Source of the DNA: Oleiagrimonas sp963747595
GTDB taxonomy: Bacteria > Pseudomonadota > Gammaproteobacteria > Xanthomonadales > Rhodanobacteraceae
Assembly (NCBI GenBank): GCA_963747595.1
Contig: CAVVFO010000002.1
Span: 1,488,001 to 1,552,000 of the forward strand
Direction: 5' to 3'
Length of the DNA: 64,000 nt
Part shown: positions 26,310 to 35,680 of the stretch, in pieces
Layout of the letters: each line of letters opens with the position of its first letter
Numbering within the stretch: position 1 is the stretch's first letter
The notes under the pieces: generated by a model
What the model saw: the letters and a program-made list of their open reading frames with translations, nothing else
What the model was told of the DNA's origin: nothing
The model's database searches: none
Translations under genes and position numbers: made by a program

Positions 26310-29027
26310 TCAATTCAGGCGCCCGTGACAGTGCTTGTATTTCTTTCCGGACCCGCACGGGCACGGATCATTCCGGCCGACCTTCGGCCCCTCGCGGATG
26401 ACCGGAGCCGCAGGCGCAGCGTCCGCGGCGTCGACTTCGGCATCATCGCCTGCCGCACCCGCAGCAGCATGCTGGAACTCCAGTGTCTTGCCCTCGGCCT
26501 GACGGCGCTGCTCGGCTTCCATCGCCGCAACCTCTTCCTCGCTGCGAATCTGGATGCGTGCCAGTACCTGGATGACCTCGTACTTGATGCGTTCCAGCAT
26601 CTGCGTGAACAGCTCGAATGACTCGCGCTGGAACTCCTGCTTGGGCTGCACCTGCGCGTAACCACGCAGATAGATGCCCTGCCGCAGATAGTCCATGCTG
26701 GCGAGATGCTCCTTCCAGCCGTTGTCCAGCACCGACAGCGTGATGTGCTTTTCCAGCTGGCGCATGGACTCGGCACCGAGCTGCTCTTCCTTCTCGGCGA
26801 ACAGCGCGTCCAGTGCCTCGTGAACATGACGCAGGATGCCATCGGCGTCGATCTCGGACTGCGACTCGATCCATGCAGCCAGGTCCAGTTCCAGACCGAA
26901 CTCGCTTTCGAGGTTGCGATCCAGTCCGGCGATGTCCCACTGGTCGTCGATCGTGTCCGGCGGCACGTATGTCCGTGTCAGGCTGATGGCAACGTCCTCG
27001 CGGATATCGGCCACGGTCTGCGACACATCATCCGATTCCAGCAGATCGTTGCGCTGCTTGTAGATGACCTTGCGCTGGTCGTTGGCCACGTCATCGAATT
27101 CCAGAAGGTGCTTGCGGATGTCGAAGTTGTGCTGTTCGACCTTGCGCTGCGCCTTCTCGATCTGCCGGCTGATGAGCTTGTCCTCCAGCGGCTCATCCTC
27201 CTTCATGCCGAACATGCGCATCCAGCGCCCGACCTTCTCGCCGGCAAAGATGCGCAGCAGGTTGTCTTCCAGCGACAGGTAGAAGCGCGAGGAACCGGGA
27301 TCGCCCTGGCGTCCGGAACGGCCGCGCAGCTGGTTGTCGATACGGCGTGATTCGTGGCGCTCGGTGCCGATGATGTGCAGTCCGCCGGCGGCCAGTACCG
27401 CTTCATGGCGCGCTTGCCATGCCTCGCGCACACGTCGGGTTTCCGCCTCGTCGACGTCATCCGGCAACGCCGCAAGTTCCGCTTCCAGGCTGCCGCCGAG
27501 CACGATGTCGGTGCCACGGCCGGCCATGTTGGTGGCAATCGTCACGGAACCCGGCGCACCGGCGTTGGCGACAATCGTGGCCTCGCGCTCGTGCTGCTTG
27601 GCGTTGAGCACCTCGTGCGGAATGCCCTGCTCCTTGAGCAGCCCCGCCAGCAGCTCGGAGACTTCGATCGAGGTGGTGCCGACCAGCGCCGGCTGGCCGC
27701 GCTTGTGGCAATCCCTGATGTCCTCGATCACAGCCTTGTACTTGGCCTGGGCCACCAGGAACACCTTGTCCTGATGGTCCTTGCGGATCATCGGCTCATT
27801 GGTGGGAATGACCGCCACCTCCAGTCCATAGATGGAATTGAATTCGAACGCCTCGGTATCGGCGGTGCCGGTCATCCCCGAGAGCTTGTCGTACATGCGG
27901 AACAGGTTCTGGAAGGTGACCGTGGCCATGGTCTGGTTTTCGCGCTGGATGGGCACTCCTTCCTTCGCTTCCACCGCCTGATGCAGGCCGTCGGACCAGC
28001 GCCGTCCGCTCAGTGTGCGGCCGGTGAATTCATCCACGATGACCACTTCGCCGCCACGCACGATGTAGTCGACATCGCGCTGATACAGGGCATTGGCGCG
28101 CAGGGCCGCGTTCAGATGATGCACCGCGGCCAGGTTGCGCGAATCGTACAGGCCGGAGTCGGCCTCGATCACGCCGGCGGCATGCAGCAGCTGCTCGGCG
28201 TGTTCCATGCCGTCCTCGGACAGATGCACCTGTTTCTGCTTCTCGTCGACCCAGTAGTCGCCGGGGCCCTCTTCGGTTTCCTGACGAATCAGCTGTGGGG
28301 CCACCTTGTCCAGCTTGACGTACATCTCCGGCGAATCCTCCGCGGGACCGGAAATGATCAGCGGCGTGCGCGCCTCGTCGATCAGGATGGAATCCACCTC
28401 GTCGACGATGGCGTAGTGCAGGCCGCGCTGATAGCGCTGCTCCCTGGACAGCGCCATGTTGTCGCGCAGGTAGTCGAAACCGAATTCGTTGTTGGTGCCG
28501 TAGGTGATGTCCGAAGCGTAGGCTTCGTGCTTGTCCTCGTGCTCCATGTCCGGCCAGACCACGCCCGTGGTCAGCCCCAGGAAGCTGTAGACACGCCCCA
28601 TCTGCGCGGCGTCGCGGCGTGCCAGATAGTCATTGACGGTGACCACGTGCACGCCCTTGCCTTCCAGCGCATTCAGGTACACCGGCAGCGTCGCCACCAG
28701 GGTCTTGCCTTCGCCGGTACGCATCTCGGCGATCTTGCCTTGATGCAGCACGATGCCGCCGATCATCTGCACGTCGTAGTGGCGCATCCCCAGCACACGC
28801 CTGGACGCCTCACGGACCACGGCAAACGCCTCGGGCAGCAGCTTGTCCAGTGACTGGCCATCGGCGATGCGCTGGCGAAATTCATCGGTCTTGGCACGCA
28901 AGGCCGCGTCGTCGAGCTTTTCCATATCCGGTTCAAGCGCGTTGATGCGATTGACGGTCTTGGAAAGCTGGCGCAGGACACGCTCGTTGCGACTGCCGAA
29001 AACGCTCGTCAGGCCGAGATTGAACAT
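26310..29027 (-). CDS. secA: Preprotein translocase ATPase SecA
   Basis: 905-aa motor of the Sec pathway that drives unfolded secretory proteins through SecYEG. Visible features are Walker A MRTGEGKT, the DEVDSILIDEARTPL Walker B/DEAD region, the preprotein cross-linking domain, helicase motifs DIVLGG and GRSGRQGDPGSS, and the C-terminal zinc finger CPCGSGKKYKHCHG that binds SecB and phospholipid. The ATG at 29027 gives the standard N-terminus MFNLGLTSVFGSRNER. No secM-like gene precedes it; an M23 peptidase gene does, as in Xanthomonads. Confidence 0.97.
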   Translation of the reverse strand: MFNLGLTSVFGSRNERVLRQLSKTVNRINALEPDMEKLDDAALRAKTDEFRQRIADGQSLDKLLPEAFAVVREASRRVLGMRHYDVQMIGGIVLHQGKIAEMRTGEGKTLVATLPVYLNALEGKGVHVVTVNDYLARRDAAQMGRVYSFLGLTTGVVWPDMEHEDKHEAYASDITYGTNNEFGFDYLRDNMALSREQRYQRGLHYAIVDEVDSILIDEARTPLIISGPAEDSPEMYVKLDKVAPQLIRQETEEGPGDYWVDEKQKQVHLSEDGMEHAEQLLHAAGVIEADSGLYDSRNLAAVHHLNAALRANALYQRDVDYIVRGGEVVIVDEFTGRTLSGRRWSDGLHQAVEAKEGVPIQRENQTMATVTFQNLFRMYDKLSGMTGTADTEAFEFNSIYGLEVAVIPTNEPMIRKDHQDKVFLVAQAKYKAVIEDIRDCHKRGQPALVGTTSIEVSELLAGLLKEQGIPHEVLNAKQHEREATIVANAGAPGSVTIATNMAGRGTDIVLGGSLEAELAALPDDVDEAETRRVREAWQARHEAVLAAGGLHIIGTERHESRRIDNQLRGRSGRQGDPGSSRFYLSLEDNLLRIFAGEKVGRWMRMFGMKEDEPLEDKLISRQIEKAQRKVEQHNFDIRKHLLEFDDVANDQRKVIYKQRNDLLESDDVSQTVADIREDVAISLTRTYVPPDTIDDQWDIAGLDRNLESEFGLELDLAAWIESQSEIDADGILRHVHEALDALFAEKEEQLGAESMRQLEKHITLSVLDNGWKEHLASMDYLRQGIYLRGYAQVQPKQEFQRESFELFTQMLERIKYEVIQVLARIQIRSEEEVAAMEAEQRRQAEGKTLEFQHAAAGAAGDDAEVDAADAAPAAPVIREGPKVGRNDPCPCGSGKKYKHCHGRLN

Positions 29028-29279
29028 CGAATATCCGAATTGGGAACAGGAGGTCCGCGTGTCGCGGGTCAAACGCACATGGTACTACACGCTTGGTGTG
29101 CGTTTCCCGTTTTGGCGGCAACGGCCCCGGGAATCAAGGCTCCGGCGCTGCCGCCAGCGAACCGGGAAGCTTTGTGACCTGAAAAGGCGGCGTCTGCGAC
29201 GTCCGCGAACAAAAAAGAGTGACGCGCGCGCAGCCATGAGGGGTCTGCTTTCTGCTCTTTCCCACGCCGCGCAGCCGCC

Positions 29280-29302
29280 GCCGCCCCTACCGGGAGGGCG
29301 GC
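29280..29302. terminator. Hairpin downstream of the M23 peptidase gene
   Basis: Seven-base GC-only stem (29280-29286 with 29296-29302) just after the M23 stop codon on the minus strand, in the 290-nt gap before secA. It lacks a T-tract, so termination is only suggested. Nothing else was recognised in this gap; a secA promoter could not be placed confidently. Confidence 0.3.
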
Positions 29303-29317
29303 AACCGGCTTGCCGCA

Positions 29318-30247
29318 CTACCGATGCGCACGCACGTAAGCCAGCGGGTTGACGGGATGCCCCTTGTACCAGACCTCGAAATGCACATGCGGCCCGGTGG
29401 AACGTCCAGTGGACCCGGATTTGGCCAGCACCTGGCCGATGCGCACCCGCTCGCCGGGGTGCACCAGAAGCTTGCTGTTGTGCGCGAAACGGGTCATGTA
29501 GCCATTGCCGTGGTCGACCTCGACCACGTTGCCGTAGCCATGACGGATGCCGGCGTAGGTCACGAGTCCTTCAGCCACGGCGTGCACCGGAGTGCCGCGC
29601 CTGGTGGCGATGTCCAGGCCGGAATGGAATTCGCTGTGACCGTTGAACGGATCGGTGCGAGCTCCGAAATAGGACGAGATATAGCCCGACACGGGCATGC
29701 CGGTGGGGCGCAGGCTGGAATTGATCTTGCGGTCCAGAAGCAAATCGCCCAGTGCGTCGAGCTGTGCATTCTGCGCGGCGAACTGCCGGGACAGGGCGTG
29801 GATGCCATGCTCCAGCGAATGCGGCAGCGCATAGGCGATTTCGCCTGCCGACTCCGGACCGCCGATCGCCGGTGGCTGGTTGAAATCGAACTCTCCGTCA
29901 TCCAGTTTGCCGGCTTGCGTCAGACGCTCGCCCAACGCATTCAGGCGCACCGACTGCGCCTGCAGCTCACCGAGCTTCACCGCCAGGCCGTTGATGTTGC
30001 GCTGCGCGTCCGCTTTCACTGCAGCCAGTTGCTCCTGCTGATGCGTCATGACGGTGCGCAGGCGATGCACCTGGGCCATGGTGCGCGCGCTGGGGCTGCT
30101 GATCATCAGCGCCGCCATGGCTCCCAGCCCGGCCACCAGCACGCAGGCGCCGGTCAGCAGGCCGGCGAGCTTCAGGCGTGTCCGGGCGAGGGAAAGATCG
30201 TGCGTCGTGGGCGCCTTGTTCGATCGAGAGACGAGTATGATTTGCAT
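29318..30247 (-). CDS. M23 family metallopeptidase (LytM domain), membrane-anchored
   Basis: 309 aa. A single N-terminal membrane helix (about 27-50) is followed by a coiled-coil stretch (about 60-110) and a C-terminal LytM domain (about 180-305). The zinc ligands are in HSEFHSGLDIA and PHVHFEVW, so the peptidase looks catalytically intact, unlike degenerate EnvC/NlpD types. Such proteins cleave peptidoglycan cross-links in the periplasm. The ATG at 30247 is preferred; another in-frame ATG 27 nt upstream exists. Its coding start lies only 28 nt from that of the divergent dciA. Confidence 0.88.
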   Translation of the reverse strand: MQIILVSRSNKAPTTHDLSLARTRLKLAGLLTGACVLVAGLGAMAALMISSPSARTMAQVHRLRTVMTHQQEQLAAVKADAQRNINGLAVKLGELQAQSVRLNALGERLTQAGKLDDGEFDFNQPPAIGGPESAGEIAYALPHSLEHGIHALSRQFAAQNAQLDALGDLLLDRKINSSLRPTGMPVSGYISSYFGARTDPFNGHSEFHSGLDIATRRGTPVHAVAEGLVTYAGIRHGYGNVVEVDHGNGYMTRFAHNSKLLVHPGERVRIGQVLAKSGSTGRSTGPHVHFEVWYKGHPVNPLAYVRAHR

Positions 30248-30275
30248 GCGTGACCCGTTTGATAAGTTCGGCATC

Positions 30276-30782
30276 GTGAAATCGAAACCATCCAGATCCC
30301 TGCGTAGCGACCGCGGCCCCCGATCCGTGAACGATTGCGGCCCCGTGGCCGCACTGTCACGTCGAACCCGCGAACTGGCCGAACTGGATCGGCTGCTGCG
30401 TATGGCCCTTCCCGATTCGCTGCGCGAAAACGTCCGCCTGGCAGACGTGCGCGATGGGCGGATCGTTTTCCTTGCTCCGTCTCCGGCCTGGGCCGCCCGT
30501 CTGCGCACCTGCCAGAATACGATCCTGGCGGCAGCCAGAGGCTGTGGTATGCACGCCCTTTCCCTTGTGGTGAGGGTCAGTGCCCTGCCACGTGAATCGG
30601 AACGTGCTTCGGTCGAACCCAGAACACTCTCTGCAGCCACCGCCGATCACCTGCGTTCGGCGGCGCGGTCTGTCTCGGACCCCGAAATGCGGAGCTTGTT
30701 CCTGAGTCTGGCAGCATGTGCCGATGATGATTCCCCCACGGATCGGACCGATCCGCCCCCCACGGGATCCACGCCCGCCTGA
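30276..30782 (+). CDS. dciA: DciA-like protein (DUF721)
   Basis: About 168 aa. The central region RTRELAELDRLLRMALPDSLRENVRLADV through LRTCQNTILAAARGCG matches the DUF721 domain, which in many bacteria is DciA, the ancestral loader or regulator of the replicative helicase DnaB. The C-terminal tail is Ser/Pro/Asp-rich and likely disordered. The start is uncertain: GTG at 30276 begins a family-like N-terminus, while ATGs at 30237 and 30246 would overlap the divergent M23 gene. It is convergent with lpxC. Confidence 0.7.
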   Translation: MKSKPSRSLRSDRGPRSVNDCGPVAALSRRTRELAELDRLLRMALPDSLRENVRLADVRDGRIVFLAPSPAWAARLRTCQNTILAAARGCGMHALSLVVRVSALPRESERASVEPRTLSAATADHLRSAARSVSDPEMRSLFLSLAACADDDSPTDRTDPPPTGSTPA

Positions 30783-30811
30783 CTTCCATTATCTCAATTC
30801 ACCGCGGCGCT

Positions 30812-30834
30812 TTTGCGACCGGTGTCGCAAATTT
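30812..30834. terminator. Terminator between convergent dciA and lpxC
   Basis: Perfect 8-bp palindromic stem (30812-30819 with 30824-30831) with a CGGT loop, followed on the plus strand by TTT and preceded by T's that serve the minus strand. It lies 30 nt after the dciA stop. A second smaller stem with an AAA loop is at 30857-30871. The rest of the roughly 300-nt gap holds nothing recognised. Confidence 0.55.
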
Positions 30835-31079
30835 ACAGCACGTTCATTTCTCTGACCGGGCCAAAGGCCCGCGCGGCAAGAATGCGCCCGTCATGGCCGC
30901 TGCCGTCTCTGCATCCACTGTCGCCAGCTCACGCCGGCACGCAACCCGGGCCGACCAAGCAAACCGGTGGCCACGCCCGCACGGCTGAAACACGCGCGCA
31001 CGCGCAGCGCCGCATCGGGCATGCGGCACGGTCGGTCATCAGAGCGGAAAATGAGCAACGCGCTTTCGCGCCGCGATGG

Positions 31080-31991
31080 TCAGACGGCTTGCGCCGGATG
31101 CGCGTAGGAAATCGGTGCCAGCTCCGGATCGTCGAAGCTCGCCTCTTCCCAGGCTTCGGTATCGGCCAGCAGCGCACGCAGCAGGATGTTGTTGAGCTCA
31201 TGCCCGGACTTGTGGCCGTAGAACGCCCCGATCAGGCTGTGTCCCAGCATGTACAAATCGCCGATGGCATCCAGGATCTTGTGCTTGACGAACTCGTCCT
31301 CGTAGCGCAGACCGTCCTCGTTGAGCACGCGGTAGTCATCCAGCACCACGGCGTTGTCCATGGATCCGCCCATGGCGAGGTTGTGCTCGCGCAGCATCTC
31401 GATGTCGCGCATGAACCCGAAGGTGCGCGCGCGGCTGACTTCCTTGACGAAGGAGGTGGTGGAAAAGTCGATCTCGGCACGCGAGGTGCGGTGCGAGAAC
31501 ATCGGATGATTGAAGTCGATGGAAAAGCCCACCTTGAAACCGTCGAACGGCTCGAAACGCGCCCACTTGTCGCCATCCTCCACCCGGACCGGCTTCTTGA
31601 TGCGGATGAAGCGCTTGGGCGCATCCTGCTCCTCGACGCCCGCGGACTGCAGCAGGAACACGAACGGACCGGCGCTGCCATCCATGATCGGCACTTCCGG
31701 CGCGGTCAGATCCACATAGGCATTGTCGATGCCGAGCCCGGCCATGGCCGAGAGCAGATGCTCCACGGTGCCGATGCGTACACCATCCTTGACCAGGGTA
31801 CTGGACAGGCGGGTATCGCCCACGTACTCGCTGCGCGAGGGAATCTCGACCGGCTCCGTCAGGTCGGTTCGTCGAAAAACGATCCCCGTATTGGCTGCTG
31901 CCGGCCGCAACGTCATGTACACCTTGTTGCCAGTGTGGAGGCCGACGCCGGTGGCCCGGATGATGTTTTTCAACGTGCGTTGCTTGATCAT
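31080..31991 (-). CDS. lpxC: UDP-3-O-acyl-N-acetylglucosamine deacetylase LpxC
   Basis: 303-aa zinc amidase for the committed step of lipid A biosynthesis. Zinc ligands are His in TVEHLLSAMAG and His/Asp in the KHKILDAIGDL motif. Catalytic Glu (PIMDGSAGPF neighbourhood) and the late LGHSLIG-AFYGHKSGH His are present. The ATG at 31991 gives the standard N-terminus MIKQRTLKN. It is last in the division cluster, 347 nt after ftsZ, as in E. coli. Levels in enterobacteria are set by FtsH proteolysis of the C-terminus; the tail here (ISYAHPAQAV) differs, so that control may not apply. Confidence 0.96.
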   Translation of the reverse strand: MIKQRTLKNIIRATGVGLHTGNKVYMTLRPAAANTGIVFRRTDLTEPVEIPSRSEYVGDTRLSSTLVKDGVRIGTVEHLLSAMAGLGIDNAYVDLTAPEVPIMDGSAGPFVFLLQSAGVEEQDAPKRFIRIKKPVRVEDGDKWARFEPFDGFKVGFSIDFNHPMFSHRTSRAEIDFSTTSFVKEVSRARTFGFMRDIEMLREHNLAMGGSMDNAVVLDDYRVLNEDGLRYEDEFVKHKILDAIGDLYMLGHSLIGAFYGHKSGHELNNILLRALLADTEAWEEASFDDPELAPISYAHPAQAV

Positions 31992-32337
31992 TGGATTCGC
32001 AAGCCCATGGCAGTGCAGCCAAAAGTGGCCGCAGAATAACACAGTCTTAACTCTCTGGGTAAGTGTACCACCGCGTTTATTTTTTGCCGCGGTTCACATT
32101 CCCGTGACATACGCAAAAAGCGGCGAATCACTGCACCTCCGCCACCTTGCATCCATAGGACGACATGCGGCACCAGCATCGCCGCCTCGGAAGTACGGCT
32201 TCAAACCACCCGTCACATCTGTTGTCTCCCTCAACAGGGACCGCCACCGGAGGACGGGAGTTCCGGTGACGGTACCCGGCGGCACGATCCGGACATGCGC
32301 ATGCACATGCCCGTCCGCCCCTTGCCGCGATTCCTCT
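31992..32337. other. ftsZ-lpxC intergenic region with hairpins
   Basis: 346 nt without a credible gene. On the minus strand, after ftsZ, two stems are visible: 32291-32297 with 32306-32312, and 32245-32251 with 32262-32268. Either could attenuate transcription into lpxC. Nearer lpxC, a weak TATTCT -10-like hexamer (32033-32038) suggests a private lpxC promoter. An AT-rich run near 32075-32090 sits between short complementary arms. All are weak signals. Confidence 0.35.
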
Positions 32338-33534
32338 TCAGTCCGCCTGGCGGCGCAGGAAGGCCGGAATATCCAGGTAATCCATGCCCGGTTCCGACTT
32401 CGCCGGCTCCGACTGCGCGCTTTCGCTCCTGGCCTGTTCGGTCGTGGTCTTGGGGGCCGCGGTCGGCGCAGCATAGTCCACGACCTCGTTGCCGGTGCCG
32501 GTGCGCAGCACCACCGGACGCGGCCGCGACCGCGGCTCTTCCTGCCGCATGCTCTGGCGCACCGGCTGACGTGCCGCGGCGCGATTCAGTCCGGTGGCGA
32601 CCACGGTCACGCGCACTTCGTCCTTGAGCTCGGCGTTCATCGAAGTGCCCAGTACCACGGTGGCATCCTCGCTGGCGAAATCGTGCACCACACGACCGAT
32701 CTCGTCGAACTCGCGCATGGTGAGATTGGGGCCGGCGGTGACGTTGACCAGAATGCCGCACGCACCGGAGAGGTTCACGTCCTCCAGCAGCGGGTTGTTG
32801 ATGGCCGCCTCGGCCGCAGCCTGGGCGCGGTCGTCGCCCTGGGCGGTGCCCGAGCCCATCATCGCCATGCCCATTTCCGACATCACGGTGCGCACGTCGG
32901 CAAAGTCGACGTTGATCAGGCCCGGTGCCGTGATCAGGTCGGCGATGCCCTGTACCGCACCCTGCAGCACATCGTTGGCGGCCTTGAATGCCGACAGCAG
33001 CGTGACCTCGCGCCCCAGCACGGTGAGCAGCTTCTCGTTGGGCACGGTGATCAGCGAATCCACATGCTGCTGCAGATCCTCGATGCCCTTCAATGCCACC
33101 TGCATGCGCCGCCGCCCCTCGAACGGGAACGGCTTGGTGACCACCGCCACCGTCAGAATGCCCTTTTCCTTGGCCAGCTGTGCCACCACCGGCGCCGCGC
33201 CGGTACCGGTGCCGCCGCCCATGCCGGCGGTGATGAACACCATGTCGGCGCCTTCCATCATTTCCTCGATGCGTTCACGATCCTCCAGCGCGGCCTGACG
33301 ACCCACCTCCGGATTGGCACCGGCGCCCAGGCCCTTGGTGACGTTGGCGCCCAGTTGGAGCGACACCTTGGCGCCGCAGTTCTTCATCGCCTGCGCGTCG
33401 GTGTTGGCGCAGATGAAATCCACGCCCTCGATATTTGCATTGACCATGTGGGCCACGGCGTTGCCACCGCCGCCGCCCACGCCGATGACCTTGATCACCG
33501 CATTGGGTGCGAGTTTTTCGACCAGTTCAAACAT
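32338..33534 (-). CDS. ftsZ: Cell division protein FtsZ
   Basis: 398-aa tubulin homolog that polymerises with GTP into the division ring. The tubulin signature GGGTGTGAAP, the N-terminal phosphate-binding GVGGGGGNAV and the T7-loop NVDFADVRTVM are intact. A variable linker (about 320-383) leads to the conserved C-terminal peptide MDYLDIPAFLRRQ that binds FtsA and ZipA. The ATG at 33534 is preceded by a strong GGAGG ribosome site; an upstream in-frame Met is not needed. It is separated from ftsA by 164 nt, the first real gap in the cluster, so a private promoter there is likely. Confidence 0.97.
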   Translation of the reverse strand: MFELVEKLAPNAVIKVIGVGGGGGNAVAHMVNANIEGVDFICANTDAQAMKNCGAKVSLQLGANVTKGLGAGANPEVGRQAALEDRERIEEMMEGADMVFITAGMGGGTGTGAAPVVAQLAKEKGILTVAVVTKPFPFEGRRRMQVALKGIEDLQQHVDSLITVPNEKLLTVLGREVTLLSAFKAANDVLQGAVQGIADLITAPGLINVDFADVRTVMSEMGMAMMGSGTAQGDDRAQAAAEAAINNPLLEDVNLSGACGILVNVTAGPNLTMREFDEIGRVVHDFASEDATVVLGTSMNAELKDEVRVTVVATGLNRAAARQPVRQSMRQEEPRSRPRPVVLRTGTGNEVVDYAAPTAAPKTTTEQARSESAQSEPAKSEPGMDYLDIPAFLRRQAD

Positions 33535-33698
33535 TTCCCGTCCTCCGTTGTCATGCATTGATTTTTTGTGGACTCAAAAACCGCCGGAATCGTGTTCCGC
33601 CGGGGGTGGCGGCCATTTCGTGCCGCCTGACGAGGCAGGGGAGCCTCGCCCTCGTCGCATGTCCCGCCTGTGCAGGCACATGCAACTGAATGTCTTGT

Positions 33699-34931
33699 CT
33701 AGAAGTTGCGCGCCAGCCAGCCACGCACCTTCTCCACCATGCCGCCGACACTGCCGCCGATCGGTCCCGTGCTGCGCATCCCGCCGCTGCGTGCCCCGTG
33801 CAGCAGCAGACCCACACCCGTGGCATGGATCTGGCTGGTCACCACGTCGCCGAAGCCGGTCACGTGCTGCGGCACGCCCAGGCGCACCATCTTCTGGAAC
33901 ACTTCCTCGGCCAGCTCCAGCGCGCCTTCCATGCGGGCCGCGCCGCCGGTCAGCACCACGCCGGCCGCCACCAGGCTCTCGTAACCGGAACGGCGCAGCT
34001 CGTCGTGCACCATCTCGAAGATTTCCTCGTAACGCGCCTGTACCGACTGCGCCAGCGCCTGCCGCGCCAGCCGCCGCGGCGGGCGGTCGCCGACGCTGGG
34101 CACCTGCACGGTTTCTTCCGAATGCGCCAGCTGCGCCAGTGCGCAGGCGTACTTGATCTTGATGTCCTCGGCGTGGGTGGTGGGCGTGTGCACGCCGTAG
34201 GCGATGTCGTTGGTCACCTGGTCGCCGCCCACCGGCAGCGCCTTGGTGTAGCGGATGGCGCCCTGGGTATAAATGGAGATGTCGGTAGTGCCGGCGCCGA
34301 TATCGACCAGGCATACGCCCAGCTCGCGCTCGTCGTCGGTCAGCACCGACTTGGCACTGGCCACGGCTGAAGGCACCAGTTCGTCCACCGACAGGCCGCA
34401 ACGGTTGATGCACTTGGTGATGTTCTGCACCGCTGCCGCGGCGCCGGTGACCAGATGCACGCTGGCCTCCAGGCGCACGCCGCTCATGCCCACGGGGTGG
34501 CGAATGCCGTCCTGGCCGTCGATGCGGTATTCCTGCGGCTCCTTGTAGAGCACCTTGCGGTCCGCCGGAATGGCCACCGCACGCGCTGCCTCCAGCACCT
34601 GTTCCAGATCGTTGGCGGTGACTTCGCGGTCGCGGATGGCCGCGGTGCCGTGCGAGTTCTTGGTTTCCAGATGACTGCCGGAAATCGAGGCATAGACCGA
34701 ACGGATATCGCAGCCGGCCATCAGCTCGGCCTCCTCGATGGCGCGCTGGATGGAATGCACCGTCGATTCGATGTCCACCACGGTGCCGCGCTTCAAGCCG
34801 CGCGAGACGTGCGAGCCGACACCGATGACTTCCACCGGTTCGTCGGCCGTGTATTCGCCGACGATCGCCACCACCTTGGAGGTGCCGATATCCAGGCCGA
34901 CCACCAGCTGTTTTTCAGTCTTGCGGTTCAT
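33699..34931 (-). CDS. ftsA: Cell division protein FtsA
   Basis: 410-aa actin-like ATPase that anchors FtsZ filaments to the membrane and recruits later division proteins. The phosphate-1 motif GLDIGTSKVVAIVG, phosphate-2 VDIGAGTTDISIY and adenosine motif VLTGGAARMEGALELAEE are in order. The C-terminal amphipathic membrane-targeting helix is EKVRGWLARNF. The ATG at 34931 overlaps the ftsQ stop by 4 nt; the open frame upstream lies within ftsQ and is not coding. Confidence 0.96.
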   Translation of the reverse strand: MNRKTEKQLVVGLDIGTSKVVAIVGEYTADEPVEVIGVGSHVSRGLKRGTVVDIESTVHSIQRAIEEAELMAGCDIRSVYASISGSHLETKNSHGTAAIRDREVTANDLEQVLEAARAVAIPADRKVLYKEPQEYRIDGQDGIRHPVGMSGVRLEASVHLVTGAAAAVQNITKCINRCGLSVDELVPSAVASAKSVLTDDERELGVCLVDIGAGTTDISIYTQGAIRYTKALPVGGDQVTNDIAYGVHTPTTHAEDIKIKYACALAQLAHSEETVQVPSVGDRPPRRLARQALAQSVQARYEEIFEMVHDELRRSGYESLVAAGVVLTGGAARMEGALELAEEVFQKMVRLGVPQHVTGFGDVVTSQIHATGVGLLLHGARSGGMRSTGPIGGSVGGMVEKVRGWLARNF

Positions 34932-35680
34932 GTGCTGTGGTTTCCGTTGTTGGTCTTGGCGGCAGAATCGGCCGACTTCGGCTGCGGCCAGCGCACCGCG
35001 AACCCGTTGGTGTAGCGCAGATCGGCATAGGTGAATGACTGCGCATGCCCCCGCACCAGACGCGGGTACACGGCAAGAAACTGCGCCAGACGCTGCTGCG
35101 GGTCCGTGCTGCCGATGACGATGTGCATGCCGCCACGTACGGTCACGCTCCAGCTGTCGCGTCCGCTCAGCTTCACGCCGGTCAGACCCAGGCCCTCGGC
35201 GGCCAGTGTCTTGCGTGTGCGGACGTAGAAATCGATGACGTCGTGCAGGCGTGAGTCCGGTCCGGACAGTGCCGGCAGCCGGGTCAGCTTGCCGGCGCCC
35301 GGTGCGCTGAAGAGCTCGCCAGTGCGGCTGATCAACCGGTTCTTGTCCCAGCGTGCGAAGGGCTGGCGCTCGTGCACACTGAGCGTCAGCGTATCCGGCC
35401 AATGCTTGCGTGCCTCGACCGATGCCACCCACGGCAGCGCTGCCACATCCGCGCGCACCCTGCTCAGGCGCGTGGCAAAGAATCCGTCATGCAGGTCGCC
35501 CTGCACCGCCTGCCGCACCTGCGCCGCGCTGACGTGGTGGAATGTCGAATGCACGGTCAGATGCCGGATGGGCCAGCGCCCGGCGGCAAACCAGCCTTCC
35601 AACACGCCGATCACCGGCAATGCGACCAGCGCGATCGCCACGCACCAGGCGATGACGCGAATGGGTGCGGAGCCGCTCAT
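34928..35680 (-). CDS. ftsQ: Cell division protein FtsQ
   Basis: 250-aa bitopic membrane protein of the divisome, linking early and late proteins through FtsB/FtsL. One N-terminal helix (about 8-30), then a POTRA domain (WPIRHLTVHSTFHHVSAAQVRQ) and a beta domain with the family element ALPWVASVEARKHWPDTLTLSVHE. The ATG at 35680 overlaps the ddl stop, and the FtsQ stop overlaps the ftsA start, each by 4 nt. The longer open frame upstream runs antisense to nothing coding but through ddl and was rejected. Confidence 0.93.
   Translation of the reverse strand: MSGSAPIRVIAWCVAIALVALPVIGVLEGWFAAGRWPIRHLTVHSTFHHVSAAQVRQAVQGDLHDGFFATRLSRVRADVAALPWVASVEARKHWPDTLTLSVHERQPFARWDKNRLISRTGELFSAPGAGKLTRLPALSGPDSRLHDVIDFYVRTRKTLAAEGLGLTGVKLSGRDSWSVTVRGGMHIVIGSTDPQQRLAQFLAVYPRLVRGHAQSFTYADLRYTNGFAVRWPQPKSADSAAKTNNGNHST

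Noticed and set aside
29028..29317. A secM-like arrest peptide upstream of secA
   Set aside because: No open frame with a signal peptide and arrest motif occurs in the 290-nt gap.
31723..33561. 612-aa plus-strand open frame
   Set aside because: Antisense to lpxC and ftsZ, both unambiguous genes.
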